Assembly (NCBI RefSeq): GCF_003473485.1 | Contig: NC_053045.1 | Location: 60,988,494 to 61,052,493 of the forward strand | Reading direction: 5' to 3' | DNA length: 64,000 nt | From: Medicago truncatula | Taxonomy: Eukaryota > Streptophyta > Magnoliopsida > Fabales > Fabaceae | Shown: positions 58,574-64,000 of the stretch, in pieces | Position numbering within the stretch: the stretch's first letter is position 1 | Layout: each line of letters starts with the position of its first letter | Notes under the pieces: generated by a model | The model's database searches: none | Seen by the model: only the letters and a program-made list of their open reading frames with translations | Told to the model about the DNA's origin: nothing | Translations under genes and position numbers: made by a program

Positions 58574-61500
58574 TCACATCTCAGACAAAAGGTTGCTAAT
58601 TTTGCGAAGCTCCTTGAGAGCTGACATGGCAGTAACCTGCCCTTTGCCAACCAGAACATTTTTAGACGTATTATTATCCAATGAAGTTCCCTGACCACAC
58701 TCTTGTTGGAAAGCATACTCAATCACCTGTTACACAACCACACGATCCTTAAGATAAATTCTCTGAAACATAAGTTTAGGATTTACGCATCACATTATTG
58801 TCAGGTCACTCACCAACTTGTTTTTGATAAAATTTAAGTTACTACAAAAAAGAACTTTACCTGAATATGCTCAAGCATGGACTGCCCAATATTCTTTAAA
58901 GTTCCCATGACATTCTGGTCAGCAGAATCTCCATTAAAATTAACAGAACTGCAAAGATCACCAGCTGTAGAAGAGGAAGCTGTATTACTTTGATCGTTAT
59001 ACTTGTTGGTTTGTTTTACAGCCTCAGAAGCAAGTCCTCTTTTCTCAGACATCAACTCACCATTATTACGGCCAAACTTCCAAAGCCATTGGAATTTATT
59101 CAGTTTTATATTCCTAGAAAGTGTGGCGGAATTTCCTGTGGAATCATTATTGCGCCCTGCCACCGGAGATAGGTTGTTCTCAGGATGATCAGAAATTGGA
59201 AGAGGTGAATCGATGGGACTGCTATATGAAATTTCATTAATTACATCAAGGGATAAATTAGACCCAACACTACTTTTCTGTGAGACATTTTCATGATCTT
59301 TGAACTCATTAGGAGGACTAGCTAGGTTGAATGAGTTTTCCTCGCTGCCGGTGTTTCTGCTAAGACATCTATCATCAGCACCGTAATTGTTGCTTACGTC
59401 AGAGTCATCATCTTGTTGCTCCGCCTCAACTGCTAAAGAATGATTATCCTGCTGGCATAAGGTTTCATGACAGCCGAGATTTTCTATATCTTCTTCTGAC
59501 CCAAGTTCCTTGGATAGATCTTCTAACAAACTGCGCTTAACAGATGTCTTAGATTCCTTTTTACCATTCTTGATTGTTGACGAAGATGGTTCAGATACTG
59601 TTCTTTTTAAACTTAACTTTACCTTTTCTGTCCATCTCTTTTTCTGAGATGGAACCTGCTTTTCTACTCCATCTTGTTTAAGTTCTTCAGCACTGTGGAC
59701 AACTCTCCACTTTTCTTCCCAGTAGCTATTATCAGGTAATAAACTCTTAGGAGTTTTTGGTGAACCTGATTCACATGCAATGGTGGTAACAGATCTTGTA
59801 ATAACTGATTTACCCTTGTTGTTATATTCTACAAGTGCAGGTGTCGAGGATGAAATTTCAGTACTTAATGCAAGAGTCTGCAAGGATTTAGCTTTCTCTA
59901 TTAGTTTTTTAATGTTTGTGTTCTCAGGGAAGCTTAATAATCTCTGGAGACATGTCGTAGGATTTTCAGTTGCAAGTAGTGAAGATCTTATATGAAGTAA
60001 CATTGCCACAGCAATAGCTGAGATAAATGCTCCGCGAGATGAATGAAAGATCCTAAAACAAGTGTCTGTGTTGTCCTCTGCATGCTTTTCCATTTTACTA
60101 TTATCTGATAAAAATATTTCATCCCAGACGATCAAGAGGTTGTCAAGTGAAAATTCTCGTCCAAATAAAACTCTCAACCAGCGGAGAGCAAAGTACTGTG
60201 GTTCAACCCCGAGATCAACAAGATGGCTATACAAAGATGAATCCACATGCGACAATAAATGATACAATGCAGCAGAAGCTTCAATTACAGGTGGCAAACC
60301 AGTATGGGACCCAGCAACAGGAGAATAAGAGAAAAAATCAGCCATTGCAACTGAACCGTGAGCCCCATTCATTAAAGCTTCAAACATACAGTAAGCATCA
60401 TGCTCAATAAATTTCTCAGATAAAACAATGCCCAGTTCACCTTCAACCCCATAAGCGTCACTTAGCAATACAATGGTCTGTATCTTAGGATCAAGCTCAT
60501 CAAGACTCTTGATTTTCATTCCTTTTCCGTGAGAACCGATTTCGTCATCCGTCAAGTCTGAAGATTTTTTAAAATCAAAGCTGTAAGAAAGATCATTCTC
60601 TTGACAAAAGAGACCATCAAATCTGTCTGTAAAATGATCTTCATAAAGTTTTCGAACTTCTGCAAGGCGCTCCACATCAACTTGGAGAACATAAAGCAAA
60701 GGAGCAAGCAACTCGTGCATACCTACAAAATAAATAAAAAGAAGCTCATTAATGTTGGTTCAAAATTCAAATAGTTGCATTTGCATAACATAAACAAGTT
60801 ATACGGAATCTGGAAGCCCAAGAAAGGCAGTTCATAATTCATCAAGTATCAGGTTCGCCAACAAGTTAATCATTTAATGTCCAGTAATTCATGAGCCTTT
60901 CAATAAACCAGATGCAGGTTTTAACATTTCATTCATACAGATAATACGGCAGTGGTCAACGCAAAAATATTTATAAACTTGTTGCCATTAAAGATTATAT
61001 GACAAAAATAGTAACTAAATCCCGTTTCCGATAGTGTAGAGAGCATGAGATTTGCAATGAGTAAATCATATGAAGTGCCGTTTTTTATTAGTTAACTAAA
61101 GCTTTCATTCAATTAGACGTGCTAATGCGCTAAGGCTAGTTATATAAGGTTGCAAGGAAATAACATAAATGAAAAAAGTTTAGAAAAGCGAACCAATTAA
61201 GCACGGTTACTTACCGAGTTAGAAGGAAAAGTAAATACCGTCCCAAAGTGAGCAAACGTATTTAGGAGGAAGGTAAACATATTGTGTGTAACTGTTGCTT
61301 GGCTGAGGAATTTACCTTGTCTATAACCACAATCGGGATGTCTAAGACACCATAATAATAAAATCCGTCTCAATATGCCTTGGCACCCTTTAGTCTGGAA
61401 ATAGTTGCCATGTTCTGGGTATAAACGTGATAAATCCTGATCCACCATCCTCTCCAGCTCTGCATTGTGAAAAAAGCGACCCCATGTACTATCTGCATGT

Positions 61501-63332
61501 AAAGAACATTTTATTGTCACCACAGATGGAGCCAGCGGAAAGAGAGGGTTAGATAAACTAGATAAAAATCAACTTAATAGCATTCCAAATGCTGGAGACA
61601 GCACTAAGACAACATATTCAGCAACTTAGGCCCCGTTTACTTTCTGAAAACATTTTCAGTTTCATTTTTAAAATCTATATTCGTTTTAAATTGCTAACAA
61701 GGAGATGGAAGACTCGTGTGGTGAACAATTATGATAGAGAGAAGATGGAAGACGAGTTTTAAAGAATGCATTTTAATAAACAATAAAACAGTGTTTTGAC
61801 CTTTCAAAATTTCTGAAAATGCTAGATTTGTTTTCAAAAACGGTGAGGAAAATACTTGATCTATATTCTCTTATGATTATTAGTTGAAGTGAAAATGAAA
61901 ACAGAAAACATTGGAAGTAAATGCCCCTTAGTTTCTTATCTTCTATTATGCTCTCTCGTCACACCAAGCATTTGTTGATTGCCATTATTGTTTAGCTTAA
62001 CCTTCTTGTGAGTTCGGTTGGCACTAAATAAGCATGTAGCATCACTAAATTCCTCCAGGGAAACATAGTTTGATATAAATTATGGAAGTTGGAACGTAGA
62101 AATAAGTATATAATCTGGCCGAAAACAAATAGACGGATAATGGATGATTGAGCTCTTGTTAAACCTATCTCATGAAAAGTGCAAGAAAACAATATACATT
62201 AGCACTACATAAATCTAACTTGCTCTATACTGAGTAAATAGGAATTTATGGCAGTATAACGGCCAAATCCTGGAAATAGATTTATCCAGATGACATAATG
62301 GGGTGTAAAAATTTGCAAAGATTTACTTGGATTTTGTGAAAGCGGGTTGTCCATGACAAGATTGGGTGAACTACTTTCATCCTTTGGAACGTGGGGATCA
62401 ACCAGGAGCCGCCCTCTCAAACTAGCATACCTGACAGGATTAGAAACATTACATTACATGTCAAATAAGCAAGAATATCCAAAAATAAAATGCAATTGGA
62501 TCATATGTGACAGACATCAAGAAAGACCAAGTTCTATTAACTATTATCTCTCAAGATGGCAACAACACTTCACATGACGAATAAATTAACGCCAAATGCC
62601 CAAATCTATATAATTGAAACAAACAAAGCTCAACCCAAATGGAAAAACAAATTTCTATTCATTTCTGCCGATGAAACAAAACAACTACACCTTGATATAC
62701 AATGATAATGATCTGACAGAAAATCAAATAAAAAAGTAGTATTGACTTTAACATGATGCATAGAGATCAACATTCTCATTGTCAACAAAAAAAAAAAGTA
62801 TTTCCATGTATTGTGCTTGTTGAGAGTTGAAAATCATAAGTCATAATCTGGACCAATCATATGCAAACAAAAACAATTACATGTATAATTGTATATGTTA
62901 TGCTTATCAACAATAATAGCAAGGAACTTGGGATATTTTAAGCTAAAAAACCCATCAATAAAGCTCTGAACTTTGCACTGAGTCTAAGGAATACAATTAT
63001 CCAAATACCATGAATTGGATTAAAACATGTAAGAAAAAATGGAAATAATTTACTTCTTCTATAATTGGATCAAAACAAAGACACTATAAGGCATGTTTAC
63101 CAAGTGAATTGGCTTACCTTCTTCGAGAATTAGCAGTGGCACGACGAAGATCATCAACGGAAGTTGAAGATGAAGAAGATGGCAAAACCCCAAGATTTAT
63201 ACGCCACTGCAAACCTCTAAGATCATCGAATAACCGATTCTCCGGCACCGGTTCCTGAGAAATGGTGCCGGAGATTAAAGATGAAACCGACGATGTTTTT
63301 GACAATGGTGGATCCAACAGAGCCGGTGGCAT
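58574..63332 (-). CDS. TBC-domain Rab GTPase-activating protein, TBC1D5-like
   Basis: Five exons: 63118-63332, 62327-62430, 61316-61492, 58861-60722, 58574-58726, in phase, 836 aa. The TBC domain is recognised by its two catalytic fingers: the arginine finger (VxxDxxR; V123, D126, R129, in RMVDQDLSRLYPE) and the glutamine finger YRQ (163-165, in CGYRQGMHELLAPLLYV). The domain continues through DAYCMFEALM and LGVEPQYFALRWLRVLFGRE. This late, insertion-bearing layout is that of TBC1D5-type GAPs, which act on Rab7 in endosome-to-Golgi (retromer) traffic in animals; the plant substrate is not known from sequence. The C-terminal half is Ser-rich, charged and low in structure, with a final helical ELRKISNLLSEM. 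The start is the ATG at 63332; the in-frame codon at 63353 is GTG and not a plausible plant start. A MITE sits in intron 2. Confidence 0.93.
61629..61927. mobile_element. Tourist-like MITE in intron 2 of the TBC gene
   Basis: It begins ggccccgtttactttctgaa and ends with the inverse 'ggaagtaaatgcccc', with TTA on both sides (61626-61628 and 61928-61930). A TTA duplication and GGCC-type ends are typical of PIF/Harbinger-derived Tourist MITEs. Confidence 0.8.
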
Positions 63333-64000
63333 GATTTTCCGGCAATCGGTCACCGACCCAATTGCTTAAAGGCAACGATGATCAAGAAAAATGGCAGCTT
63401 AGGAGAAAACAATAACAATAAAATTGGTCGAAATGTCTGAAACACAAACCATAAAATGAAACGAAAAGCTTCAATTTGTGTATATATGGAAGAAGAAAAA
63501 AGAAAAAAAAAAGGTTAAGTTTGTGTTGGGGATAGGTAAAAATTGAAGATTTAAGGAAAAGAAGAGAGAATTGTTGAAGAAAAGGAATTGAAATGTGTAG
63601 GAAGAAGGAGGAGAGAGAAAAATGAGAATAAAACGAAGAGAATTGGGTTGTTGAAATTACGTGGCAATAAATGATTGGTAGACTTGCTATAATGTTTGTT
63701 CTTGCCCGTTTTGATTGTGAGAGGATACAGAAATGGAAGAGACCAATAGAGAAAGAAAGAATACCACTGTTTTCCTTTTCTCTTTTGACTAGGAAGGAAA
63801 GAAAGAATGCAAGTTTGTTTGGGCATGGAAAAGGGAAGAAAAATAATCCCACTTAGGCGTAAAAAAAAAAATACTAGCTTATAGTTGTTGGACTAGCTTA
63901 TAAATTAGTTGGATGAAAATGTGATGTGTTTGATAACCAGTTTCACGAGCTTATAGCGTTTTTTTAAAAACTATTTCAAATAACTTTTTACCTTACAGTG
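63333..64000. other. Leader/promoter of the TBC gene, then edge of another repeat
   Basis: About 63333-63700 is the TBC 5' leader and promoter (purine-rich on the plus strand). From about 63875 the phrase 'actagcttataaattagttg' and 'ccagtttcacgagcttatag' looks like the end of a dispersed repeat (hAT-MITE-like) running off the window. The 156-codon minus frame here is low-complexity Phe/Leu/Ser and is not a gene. Confidence 0.4.

Noticed and set aside
62347-62577. Plus-strand frame opposite the TBC gene
   Set aside because: Shadow of TBC exon 2 and its intron.
63382-63852. 156-codon minus-strand frame near the right edge
   Set aside because: Low-complexity Phe/Leu/Ser from the purine-rich leader of the TBC gene; in the leader and without domain.
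1-64000. A novel multi-gene system or metabolic cluster
   Set aside because: The genes belong to unrelated, well-known families with independent orientation and no shared pathway; none of the unexplained frames carries a domain that would suggest a system.

Overview
The window is AT-rich plant nuclear DNA: multi-exon genes with GT-AG introns, long repeat-filled intergenic stretches, many MITEs, SINE, Helitron and LINE remnants, and telo-box motifs near promoters. Gene families and repeat flavour suggest a temperate legume (Medicago-like); the genus is inference from style, not a database match. Exon models below were built by hand by following protein homology, splice sites and codon phase. 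Layout: (1) 1-501, the last intron and last exon of a PRCC-like gene (+). (2) 0.5-9.2 kb, two tandem MIF/MDL genes (-), each with three exons and 115 codons of protein, separated by a three-layer transposon nest, with a 462/463-bp tandem repeat upstream in the window. (3) 9.17-13.52 kb, a GH95 alpha-L-fucosidase gene (-) that looks broken twice: a 2-bp frameshift in exon 3 and loss of the normal C-terminal part. (4) 14.77-19.59 kb, an intact PEPPER-like three-KH RNA-binding protein gene (-), whose intron 5 carries an apparently identical 335-bp copy of the exon 5 donor region. (5) 19.6-43 kb, a repeat-rich region with one small single-exon double-Agenet gene at 22.1 kb, an orphan exon at 23.1 kb, a MULE-like element with a 9-bp target duplication, a dead Helitron Rep/helicase with a recognisable 3' terminus, LINE remnants, and a 1.26-kb fold-back. 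(6) 43.7-46.2 kb, a CIA2-like CCT-domain gene (+). (7) 46-53.5 kb, mostly non-coding, with a possible minus-strand first exon near a telo-box at 51.6 kb and a 1.5-kb fold-back element. (8) 53.57-57.51 kb, a 15-exon ANTH/AP180-type clathrin assembly gene (+). (9) 58.57-63.33 kb, a five-exon TBC1D5-like Rab-GAP gene (-), tail to tail with the ANTH gene. The genes are ordinary single-function loci (RNA binding, membrane traffic, chloroplast import control, cell-wall sugar trimming) and show no sign of operon-like or cluster function. The clathrin adaptor and Rab-GAP both act in membrane traffic, but their adjacency is probably chance. I found no defence system, viral genome or CRISPR array. The most informative material is the dated nesting of transposons, the decayed fucosidase locus and the duplicated splice donor.
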